The notes under the pieces were generated by a model, which made no database searches, was not told the DNA's origin, and worked only from the letters and a program-made list of their open reading frames with translations. Shown here piece by piece: positions 39,702 through 51,700 of a stretch of DNA of 64,000 bases. The translations under genes were made by a program, and so were the position numbers. The first letter of the stretch is position 1. Every line of letters begins with the position of its first letter. The DNA lies in contig CM060076.1 of assembly GCA_030533445.1 (NCBI GenBank), forward strand, positions 10,014,501 through 10,078,500, in the 5' to 3' direction. This DNA is from Cyprinodon diabolis. Taxonomy: Eukaryota; Chordata; Actinopteri; Cyprinodontiformes; Cyprinodontidae.

Positions 39702-42700
39702 GTCCATCCGTCCATCCGTCCATCCATCCATCCATCCAGATTTCTCCCTTTCTCCATATAGGCTATCATTTGATCGTTCACGCTCTCCATAGTTCTCCTG
39801 TGGCGCGAGCACAGGGCGACTGGTGCGCGCCTTTAGCGAGCATGCGCGTTTCCTGTCGCTTGCGCGGTGACTCGTGCCACCTGCGCTGTGCGGAGATGCA
39901 GAGGAAACCGTATCTGATGGGGAAACGCAGCTCGACGTAACACCGGTATTTCCATCAGGAAAACGCTGTTTTGCTGCTGGATCCTCCTCACTCTCCATCT
40001 CTCTGTGTGTGCTGTACGTTAACACCCACCTGCGGAAACACCCACCTACCCAACTGACAGACGGAATCTCACTATACTTCAGCCATTCTCATCCTCCCCT
40101 CTCTCATGACAAGGCGCGCACCTCTGGATGACCTAAAAAATAATCTTTAATATCTCTTAAACAAAAGTAGCACAAACAATATTTTTTTCTGCACAAATCT
40201 GCACTAACGTTGCACTAACCATTCAGTCTATTTGCAGAGTTTTTTGACGTGGGTGGGGTGTCAGCTTCACGCAGCTGCGCACGAGTCCTATCATGAAAAA
40301 AGGTTCATTGTGCGACCTGAGTAACGCGCAGTAACGGGGTGTCTGCAATGGTAACTGCGTTATAGATACAGTCAAAGTAATTAGTTAGATTACTCGTTAC
40401 TAAAACAAGGTAACGGCGTTAGTAACGCAGTTACTTTCAACGCCGTTAGTCCCATCACTGTAAGCATGCATATGGCGACAGTCAAAAGGAAAAAGTCTTC
40501 TTGGATGGAAGAAACCTTCAGCAGAACCTAGCTCAGTGGGAGCAGTCAAATGCTGCACAAACTTGATAAAAAAATTAGCAAAGTGGATTAAATATGAACT
40601 CTTTAACTTTCCCTTCATTTAGAAAAGCTTTAAATTATTAAGTGGAATGTTTTGACAACTCAAAACAGTTCAAGGTGTTACATCTATAAAGAATGTTTTG
40701 ATACGAGAAAATGCACTTAATTTATTCAGTATTTTAACTTCTGTGTTAAACTGGCTGTTATCCATACTGGCTATACTAATCTGACAAAATTCAGACCTAC
40801 GTACCCCCTTCACGCTGAAAATGCCATCCTTGGTGTTGTTTGCCAGGGACGACACCCAGCCGAATTGCCTGTTGAGCATGTCGAGGATGGAGGAGGTGTT
40901 AAACATCTGCTCCTCAAGCCTCTTCAGGAGGGAGTTATACTGCTGGGTGAAGCTCTCGGCCATCGCCAGTGCAGCCTCCAGCTCCTCCTTCAGTGGGCCC
41001 TCCAGAGGCTTATTCCCAGAGCAATCTGTTAATGGATAGACAAAAAAACTTCAGCCAGGCTGACCAGAGTAAACAGACAAGGATGGGGATTCTTTAACCT
41101 TTGATGGCTGAATGTTGGTCCTAAATCCTTCTGTTTCTGATCACATAACCATATAGTTTAAGAGAAATCGGAATTTTCATGCTCTAATGTAAACACTTTG
41201 TTCAGATAAGTGAATAGCTCTGTTCAGGATTTCTGTATCTGGGATTGATTATTAATTATTGACCGTGTTTCCTCACCGAGATGCTGGATTTCTTTGCACT
41301 TCTCACACTCGTCACGGAACTTGATGCAGCCAGCTGAGTTGCGGCGGATCTCCCTGCAGGTCATCCGGCCATTGCCGAAAGGCCTCGTAATGATCACGTC
41401 CTCGTTTACGTTGCCGCCTGTAGCCAACAAACACACAGCAGATTTCAAAACGCCAGTAGTTACAGGAGGCTTCTGGACTGAGCTTGGGCATAGAATAGAT
41501 TACACAAACCTTCCATTAAACTCTAAGATTTGACTCAGATGTACATTCTGTTGACTAATTTGTACAAGTGGACAAAAAATTCCTTTGAATTTATACAGGA
41601 AAACATCTGTTAACTGTACAAAAGAGTGTATCACTCTATTTAAAACTTCTATACAATCTAATCAACTTTAAAACACTGAATTTAAACTAGACTCAGCAGA
41701 TCCAAAGCATAGATCTCCATGGTTAATGCCAGAAGACTTGTGAAAAATCACAAGCCCCGGTGAAGCACTTTTTGATGTTAGTACTTGCGAAAAGTGCTAT
41801 GGTAACAAATTCTATTTAGTTAATTATATCTCCTTCATTTATTTTTCATCTATTTAACCTTAATAATAGACAGTATCTAATGGTTGTGATGGCTACCTGT
41901 AGTGACCCCAGGATGCCTCTCTTTATTTGGATTCCTCTAACAGTAAGCTTTGCAACAATATTTCACCTCTTTAACCATCCTCCTATTGTCCAGGTGGCAA
42001 CAAAGCGTTATTGGACACATTCCTAGTTTTGTTTTATTTATTTTTTTAATATTATCTCTAAGATGTGGACACATCTAAGCCAATTTCCTGCTTTATGCAG
42101 ATCAGTGCGGATTCTCTTAGTTTGAATCCCATATTTTTAAAGAGCAATTACAAATCTGCGCAAAACTACGTTCATATTCTGTTAAAGCTACACTGTGTAA
42201 CTTTTAGCAACATCTAGCGGTCAGACTGCAGACTGCAGCAACATGAACATCTCCCCCCCAACAGTACGGCGAGCGTTACGGGACAAAATGTCTTCCACGA
42301 CGTCCGCATCACCTACCTTCTCAAGTGATGAGGTTTGTTTACATAGATAATTTTACAGATAGTATTTCATTAGTCTGTGTAGGGTATAGATTTCATGTAG
42401 ACTTAAGATAATAAATATACCCGTTATTTTTTCTACATCGTTGTGACATTTTGGCGATCTCGCAATCGCTAGTTTGTTGGCTCTGCGCTGCCGTAGCGCA
42501 AAGATGTCTGCCTCCATGGCTGCGAGACCCGCTCCTATGTAATTATAAATAACGAATTCTAAGGCAACGCAAATATTAAGGTTAAGAGGCTGAGCTCGTA
42601 GATGATGATAAAATAACATAGTTATGTATAATATATTACATTTCTGACTGTATATCCCTGTAATTATTACACACTGTAGCTTTAAATTATGAAATTCAAA

Positions 42701-45700
42701 GTTTCACAGTTGCATTACTTCCATTAATTGGGGGAGTGGCAGCCTAGTGGTTAGGGCATAGGGCTTTGAATCCTGAGATTGTGAGTTCGATCCCAGACTG
42801 CCACTCTGGCTCCCTGAGCAAGACCCTTAACCTCACACTGCTCCCCGGGCGCCTCACAATGGCAGTTCACTGCTCCCCAAGGGGATGGGTTAAATGCAAA
42901 GAAGTAATTTCCCTCTGGGATTATTAGAGTATATCAAAATCAAAAAAAAAAAAAAAAATTAAAATTAAATACAATCATAATTGCATGTGAACACATTTGT
43001 TCACAAAATATTTTTTAAAACAACAACATGTAAACACATGGGATATATCCATATTTCAGCCACGACTCTAGAGGGCGCCATTATCCTCCAACTACTTCCT
43101 GTCTGCTTTGTCTTTTTACCAGCCAGTAAGGACCAGCTACAGATCACGTGATTTGTATAATGCTAAAAAATGCAGTTTTGCAAAATATAAGAATGTCAAT
43201 ACAATGGAAAAAACAGCTAATCGTAAAAACTTGACAGAAAAACATGTTTTTTTTTTTATTGTAGGGTTTTCATTAAGCATTTTTGTTTTCGTAATTACAA
43301 TTTTTGCAATTGTATGGTTAATGGAAAAATGCTTTATACCTCAGGATATTTATGTTCAGCTGAAACAGAAAGTTGGGGGGACATAAAAGAAGTTCCTCGG
43401 CATTTACATCCACTTAATAAAGTAAAACATACTTTAGTTTTGGCTTTTCAGGGTTTTTCTTTTAGGAACTGCCTTTGTATCTACATTTATTAGGCCTGTC
43501 CATGGAACATCTGATCAGAATAAAACAAAACAGAATAAGATATATTCATGTTTATTAATGAAGGATCATCATAAAAAGTTAAATATTTTTCACAACAATT
43601 GTGCAGACAAAGAATTAGACAGGGAGAAGATGAAACAAGGATTTTTTTAAAGTCATGCAACTTTAGCTTTTTTTTGGTGGTTGTTACAACACATCTTTTT
43701 TTCTGTTGCTACACTTCATTTAAACCCATTGTTTATATTTTATCACTACTAATACTACATCTAAACCTAAAACGTTTTAAAGTGAACACAGGTCACTATC
43801 TTTGAGTACCAGTATACGAAATCTTACCCTCATTTGTGGCAGCATCAGAGTCCAAGTCCATCATGGCGTCCATGGAGCCAAACAGGTTTCTGCTCATTCC
43901 CGTCATAGGGGAGAACAAGCTCCGGAAGCTGTGGAAAGGATCATGGAAAAGCATGTGGATGCTTCTGGCGCGACGAGTGACCGGAGCCAGGAATTTAGGA
44001 AAGAAGAACATCGGAGGGTTGATGTGATCGGCAACCTGGAACGAACACAGAGGAGTTTCACTCATAGAAAATGTCAAATTAAAAGAAAAACTCTAATTTA
44101 TTATTACACTTTTAATTTTTCTATTGTACTAATACTGCAGTATTAGAGTCTGAAATATTTTAAAGAGCAAAATCTAAATTTATTTTTTTTAAAAACCTTT
44201 CTGCACAGTTACTTGCTCCTAATCAAAGCCTGACCTGTAGGTTTTCGGGGTCAGGTCTTTTGGAACAAGGGAATAAAATGTTCATATTACTGGCTAGATC
44301 AGTTATTTTAGTTAGATTACTAATATCCTTTGTAAGCCAAGAGACAGGACTTCAATGCACTCCATCTTACAAAGACTGTAAATACTTCCTGCACTTTGAA
44401 ATAAGATAATCATCTGATGTGTTATTAACCAGCATGACTATGCTTCTGCCTTCAGTGAGCACTTCTTTAACAAATATTACCTTTTTATGCTTCTGATGGG
44501 AGATTTAACAGACATGTCCACAAGTCATTTTTTGCAAGTCCAAGTCAAGTCTCAAGTCTTGAGAGCTCAAGTCCAAGTTAAGTCTCAAGTCTTGAGAGCT
44601 CAAGTCCAAGTTAAGTCTCAAGTCTTGAGAGCTCAAGTCCAAGTTAAGTCTCAAGTCTTGAGAGCTCAAGTCCAAGTCAAGTCTCAAATCTTGAGAAGGC
44701 CTGTCGCAATAATCAATTAATCGCACAAAAAATTCTAATCACTTGATTAATTAAAAAAAGTGCAATAATTTTCATGCTTGCTTGTTTCTCCTTGTGTTTT
44801 CATCTCCGTCACTGAGACGGTATAGCTTAGAGGTCGCTATTATATCTATGGAATTATCATTATCTTGAACTGCTAAATGAAAAATAGAATTAAAAAAAGC
44901 ACACATGCAAAATTTTTTTCCAGATAAATTTTGCATTTGTAGTTTTTTTTTCTTTAAAAAAAACTATTTTCTTACAGTATTTACCTGACATTTGTGGTTA
45001 CAACTTTTTCTAGTTTTAGCAGTAAATGTCTGCTCTTTTATTTTTAAGTGAAAATGAGGACTGTGGAAAAAAAAACAATCACAATCCTGCCTTTTATTAC
45101 TACATATGAGGTTAACAACTACAAGAGATAAAGGAAAACCCTAAACAAATAGCAGGACAATAACAATACTTTTATAAAAAAAAGAATATAAAAAAGATTG
45201 TGGCAGTAACTTTTTGTAACTTAATGACTTGGCGGGCAGTATTTTCAATTCAGTTTATTTATTTAGCGCCAATTTACAACAGTATTCACAACATATTTCT
45301 CCTCTACCACTGCCATGAAGCTTTTAAAGCTGGGCTTGTCGATCAAAGACAAGGGGAGGTTGCATGAAATAATAAGGTCCTGAATTATTGCCTTATGTCT
45401 GTGATGTCCCTGGCTGTACACCTGCACTGCACTGTGGCTGATAAAATTAGATGTGGTGGACCAAGCATCGTGTATTTTTTTCTAAAGAAGCTGCAGTTTG
45501 CTGCTCTTATATTCCCGCCTTATGTAAAGATTTTGTAGCCAAAGGTTATTATGAACGGTGGCACCGAAACAGGGGGGGTAATCATCGCTTCCATATCTGT
45601 ATGGGTTGCATGCATGCATGCGCAGGGCTTATATGTCACGTACTGTTGCGTCAGTGACGTCAGTGTGTTGCACAGGGAAAAATATGATTTATGTTTTTCT

Positions 45701-48700
45701 TTAATTTAAATGTTAGTTTTATGCTTTGCATGTTTGGAGAGGAAGATATGATTTGTTTTTCTTTGTATTTTCTTCTTGAGCTTTGCATGTTTTGATGTTT
45801 CTTTTTTATATGATTGTTTTCCTTTATTTTAGACTTTTGAATTTTTCCTGCATGTTGGGTTGTTTTGGTTTGTTTTTCCCTTGTGACAATCCATGCGCAC
45901 TGGACTGAAGTAGTTGTCTGAGGTGGCGGAGTGCATTAATTGCGCTGCGTAATTGCTGCGCTCAGGTGTGAGCAAGGGCTGATTAAAGCCGACATAAAAG
46001 GAGTCTGAAGGAAAGGAGAAGGAGAACTGAATCTGCAGGTGACAGAGACGGACGCGCTGCCAGGGGAGATGCAGGCGGGATCCGTGCGCCAGGAGGGTGC
46101 ACAGATGGCCCAGTAAGGAGTATTAGGGCAGAGGAGGAATCTCGCCTGTAAGGAGCGCTCCCCCTCGCTTAAAGCATAAACAGGAATATATCTTCCGACG
46201 GGGTTTTGGCGCGTGGATGCTGGCGTTCTCCTTGCTTCTCTTTTTAGCTGGATCGGTCTGGAAAGGGGCTTGGTTTTTACACCTCTTCTGTGTGCGGGTA
46301 AGGCGAGCGGCGATCAGTCAAGTTAGTAAAACAAAAAACACTTGAATAAGTGTTTTTACACTGGAATAAAATATTGTTCACAAGTCGGAAATCACGAGTC
46401 TCAGTCGAGTCTGAAGTCCTTCAAATGCAAGTCTAAGTCGAGTCTGAAGTCATTAAATATGCGACTTAAGTGCGACTCGAGTACGAGTCACAAACTCGAG
46501 TCCCCATCTCTGAGATTTAATGATGTCACATTTGTACTCCAAACATTTCAAATGTTAAGTTTATGTGGAAAAATTGGACTTGTGTCTGCTACTCAGCAAG
46601 AGAAAACAAAAATGATAGCCTGGTAATTACAGCTGATTGTTCCTAGAAGGACATTTTCTCATTTAGATTCCTAGCAGCTACTCTTGATCTTAATCTGAGA
46701 AATGTTATTTTTCCATCAACACGCTAAAATACAGAAGTCTGCCTTTTAGCTCTTTCTTAATCTAAACAGTCCAGAGCATATCCTGCATTGCTGCAGATGG
46801 TGGTACCTCTATGGTATCTTTCCCATGCTCCATCGTATAATTCTTTAAGAGGAACACACCAAGGTACCTGAAAGCCTCACCTTGGAGCAAAGACTAACTT
46901 ATGACGTAGTGGGGCACAATCCACCTTATTTCCGCAAAAAAACACTGCTTTAGATTGAAAGCAGTTAGTCATATTGTACCCAGCTGCTTTACACCTGTCT
47001 GCTAACCTGCAGTGTTAGCTAAAGGCCACTGCTTGAAGATGCCAAAAACATCACATCATCTACAAACAGTGAGACCCTGATGTTCCCAAACCACATCTTC
47101 TCCCCTCCATGATGATTCCTAACCTGACTCCGCCAGATGGATTTGCAACGCATATCCATCTGGAAACCTTCTGTTGAAGTAATTTTGGGAAGGGGCGAAA
47201 ATACTGGTTAGCTGATTGGCCTATGTTGGTGATAGACGGGCCAAATAAACCAATCAGAACAACGAAGAATATGACGTTACAGAGCGAAGACGAAGAGGAG
47301 CTAATTGATAGATCAAACTCTTGCTGAAACCAGTCGGGAGAAGAGCAAAAACATCTTTTCCTCTGAGAAAAGCCTCCAGAGCAGTGATTTGCTCTTCTTT
47401 CAGTAAAGAAATATGTAATGTAATTCCGATAAAACTTGCTCGATAGCCACGCTAACGCTAGTTTCATCGGCTGAAGCCGCCATGTTCTTTAGACTGCACT
47501 GTCACGCTTCTCGTTGCGTCACACCTCAACCCGCCTCAAAGCCAATGCTGATTGGACGTTCGTTTGGTGAACGGCTCCAAATTTTCTTCAACGGAGAGCC
47601 TCCAGACTGATTAGCGAGTGAAATCTTGAAAGCTCGCAAGATCAGGATGGTCTCACAAGGCTAGAGTATTCCTGTAAATGTGAACAAACACTGATGGCAG
47701 AACAACTCAAACTGGGAACAAGCTGGACTTTTTGTTGGAATCCAGAATTAACTTTTGATTTTATCATGTTGTTTTTGTGTTAAAATAGTTTGGCTAAACT
47801 GTATAACTCGTTGGCCATCCTACATTTTTTTTTTTAACAGTGTCCTGTCTGGCAAATTGGCAATAAGAATATTTCTCTTGATGCCAAAAAAAGCCCAACA
47901 GATTTTGCTTTCACAAGTGGAACAGTAGGGTTATCGCCATAGTGTTCCGCTTGATTTATGCATATACAGTGGGGCAAAAAAGTATTTAGTCGGCCACCAA
48001 TAGTGCAAGTTCTCCCACTCAAAAAGATGAGAGAGGCCGGTAATTCTCATCATAGATATACCTCAACTATGAGAGACAAAATGAGAAAAAAAAATCCAGA
48101 AAATCACATTGTCTGATTTTTAAAGAATTTATTTGCAAAATATGGTGGAAAATAAGTATTTGGTCAGTTACAAACAAGCAAGATTTCTGGCTCTCACAGA
48201 CCTGTAACTTCTTCTGTAAGAGGCTCCTCTGTCCTCCACTCGTTACCTTCATTAATGGCACCTGTTTGAACCCGTTATCAGTATAAAAGACACCTGTCCA
48301 CAACCTCAAACAGTCACACTCTAAACTCCACCATGGCCAAAACTAGAGAGCTGTCAAAGGACACCCGAAACAAAATTATAGACCTGCAACAGGCTGGGAA
48401 GTCTGAATCTGCAATAGGTAAACAGCTTGGTGTGAAGAAATCAACTGTGGGATCAATTATTAGAAAATGGAAAACATACAAGACCACTGATAATCTTCCT
48501 TGATCTGGGGCTCCACGCAAGATCTCACCCCGTGGGGTCAAAATGATCACAAGAACGGTGAGTAAAAATCCCAGAACCACACGGGGGGACCTAGTGAATG
48601 ACCTGCAGAGAGCTGGGACCAAAGTAACAAAGGCTACCATCAGTAACACACTACGCCGCCAGGGACTCAAATCCTGCAGTGCCAGACGTGTCCCCCTGCT

Positions 48701-51700
48701 TCAGCCAGTACATGTCAAGGCCCGTCTCAAGTTTGCTAGAGAGCATTTGGATGATCCAGACGATGACTGGGAGAATATCATATGGTCAGATGAAACCAAA
48801 ATAGAACTTTTTGGTAAAAACTCTACTTGTTGTGTTTGGAGCAGAGAGAATGCTGAGTTGCATCCAAAGAACACCATACCTACAGTGAAGCATGGGGGTG
48901 GAAACATCATGCTTTGGGGCTGTTTTTCTGCTAAGGGACCAGGACGACTGATCCGTGTGAAGGAAAGAATGAATGGGGCCATGTATCGTCAAATTTTGAG
49001 TGAAAACCTCCTTCCATCAGCAAGGGCATTGAAGATGAAACGTGGCTGGGTCTTTCAGCATGACAATGATCCCAAACACACCGCCCGGGTAACGAAGGAG
49101 TGGATTCGTAAGAAGCATTTCAAGGTCCTGGAGTGGCCTAGCCAGTCTCCAGATCTCAACCCCATAGAAAATCTTACAGAAAAAGTCAGTGTTGCCCAGC
49201 GACAGCCCCAGAACATCACTGCTCTAGGGGAGATCTGCATGGAGGAATGGGCCAAAATACCAGCAACAGTGTGTGAAAACCTTGTGAAGACTTACAGAAA
49301 ACGTTTGATCTCTGTCATTGCCAACAAAGGGTATATAACAAAGTATTGAGATGAACTTTTGTTATTGACCAAATACTTATTTTCCACCATATTTTGCAAA
49401 TAAATTCTTTAAAAATCAGACAATGTGATTTTCTGGATTTTTTTTTCTCATTTTGTCTCTCATAGTTGAGGTATATCTATGAAGAAAATTACCGGTCTCT
49501 CTCATCTTTTTGAGTGGGAGAACTTGCACTATTGGTGGCTGACTAAATACTTTTTTGCCCCACTGTAAATAGCTTTGTTATAATTCATGCAGGGAGTATT
49601 ACAGATTATATGGACACTCTGTCCAGTTTGTTGCAATGTGGTATAAATATGGACTTTAGTTCTCCCAATAAATCTTACCATTGAAGATAAATATTTTTAA
49701 GCATCTGTGTGAATCTTTGAAATAAACCAGTACCTTCATACTATCTGAGAAGATGGTATCTACACCGCCTTCCATCTCTGTGTATTTTTCTTCCAGGTTC
49801 TTGAACTCTTTGTTCTGCCGCTGGCCCTCCTGCTCCAGGGTGTCAATCCTCTCCCCGTTGATCCAGATGGAGAATGGAGATGTTCTGTTCAGCACATCTT
49901 CCAGCTAAAACGTAAAGACAAGGTTCAGTTGTCTAACTCATTGATCAAATGAGTTTCAGTCTCAGGGTAAAAGCTGATCTGCCAAATGTCCGACCTGACG
50001 TCCCACCAGACCGGATCCGCTGCTGCAGGTCCTGGAGTAATATTTAACGCAGGTCTTCTTCAGGCAGGGCTTACACTCCTCCCACAGAGCCTTCATGGTG
50101 TCGTTACAAACCTCCTCCTCCTTTGCCAGCTTGGCTTCCATTTCCTCAGCTACGCGCATCGCCTCCTGCATTAAGTCATGGCTCATCAGCAAAACTCAAT
50201 ATTATATGCAATGTTTGGTAAAAATTTGCATCATGTCAGACATAATGATATTTTAAGGAGGTGCTTTTATATTGTTTAAATTTATAAATCAAAAAGTTTA
50301 TTATCTGGTGTCTGCTTCATCAAGAAAAAAAAACCCACTAACCCCTACATATATTTATCTTGTGCTTTTACCTCTTTCTGTTCCTTTGTTTTCTCCAGAG
50401 CATCTAAAAACTTCTTGTGGTCCTCAGAGGATTTCTGCATCACCATCTTCATCTCCTTCACGCCATCAATGGCATTTTCAATCTGCTTATCCAGATACTT
50501 TTCACCCAGTAGGCTGATCTCTGCACATAATAGTAAAAATGGAAAATGTGACTCACTCTCTGATAAATTTTGAGCTTATTTACAGGCCATTCTCAAATTA
50601 TTAGCATATTGTAATAAAGTTCATTATTTTCCATAATAAAATGATAAAACTTGAACATTCATATATTTTAGATTCATAACACACTAACTCAGTGGTTCCC
50701 AAAGTGTGGGGCGCACCCCCTAGGGGGGGCGCAATGCCATTGCAGGGGGGGGGGGGCGCGGGAAGCGGTATGGATGAATGAAGAAAAAAAAACAGTGCTT
50801 GCTTGACTGAGCATAATGGACAGTTGTGACACTGCAACCCAGATTTGAGAAGATCTGCAGCAACAAGCAGGCTCACTACAGCCACTGAAAAGATGGGAGG
50901 ATTAAAGTACAAAGAAAAAACTCTCAGGGAGCTGTTCAATGTTTTCACTCCATTTTGCACAGAGGCTTTCTTAATGTATTGATGATAGCAAAGTTAAATA
51001 TAGTTACAAATTAAAAAAACAAAAGAAATATGTTTAAAATAACACAGACAACAAATGGAAATGTTAATGTAATCCAAAGGGGGGCCCAGAAGAAAATATT
51101 TGGGAACCACTGCACTAACTGAAATATTTCTGGTCTTTTATTGTCTTAATACAGATGATTTTGGCATACAGCTCATGAAAACCCAAAATTCCTATCTCAC
51201 AAATTAGCATATTTCATCCGACCAATAAAAGCAGTGTTCTTAATACAAAAAAAAAAACAAAAAAAAAAAACAACCTTTAAATAATTATGTACCGTTATGC
51301 ACTCAATACTTGGTCGGGAATCCTTTTGCAGAAATGACTGCTTCAGTGCGGCGTGGCATGGAAGCAATCAGCCTGTGGCCCTGTTGAGGTGTTATGGAGG
51401 CCCAGGATGCTTCCATAGCGGCCTTTAGCTTATCCAGAGTGTTGGTTCTTGCGTCTCTCAACTTTCTCTTTACAATATCCCACAGATTCTCTATGGGGTT
51501 CAGGTCAGGAGAGTTGGCAGACCAATTGAGCACAGTGATACCATGGTCAGTAAACCATTTACCAGTGGTTTTGGCACTGTGAGAAGGTGCCAGGTCATGC
51601 TGAAAAATGAAATCTTCATGTCCATAAAGCTTTTTTAGCTGATGGAAGCATGAAGTTCTCCAAAATCTCCTGATAGGTGCATTGACCCCGCCCTTGATAA

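Larger units (their letters stand above)
38025..40804. other. clu intron 8
   Basis: 2.8 kb intron, half of it a hAT element (39045-40460). The rest is AT-rich and unrecognised. Confidence 0.8.
41418..43827. other. clu intron 6
   Basis: 2.4 kb intron with a TTAA-flanked MITE (42186-42681) and a SINE (42730-42958). A plus-strand open frame at 43108-43386 with one hydrophobic segment is discussed among the rejected items. Confidence 0.8.
44036..49733. other. clu intron 5
   Basis: 5.7 kb intron made largely of repeats: a 33-bp tandem array, hAT ends, an LTR-like segment, a helicase-fragment element and a Tc1 copy. 46520-47110 and 47670-47960 show nothing recognised. Confidence 0.8.

Noticed and set aside
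39458..40025. Open frames on both strands made of repeating MDGW / HPSI units
   Set aside because: They are products of the ATCC microsatellite, which lacks stops in several frames. No real protein domain.
43108..43386. 92-codon plus-strand frame with one hydrophobic segment in clu intron 6
   Set aside because: The AT-rich sequence gives Phe/Ile/Val-rich translations by chance. No family recognised, no promoter, and it lies antisense within an intron. Worth only a transcript check.
44487..44726. Repetitive open frames on both strands with [15 protein letters not shown] units
   Set aside because: Created by the 33-bp tandem repeat, whose length is a multiple of three.
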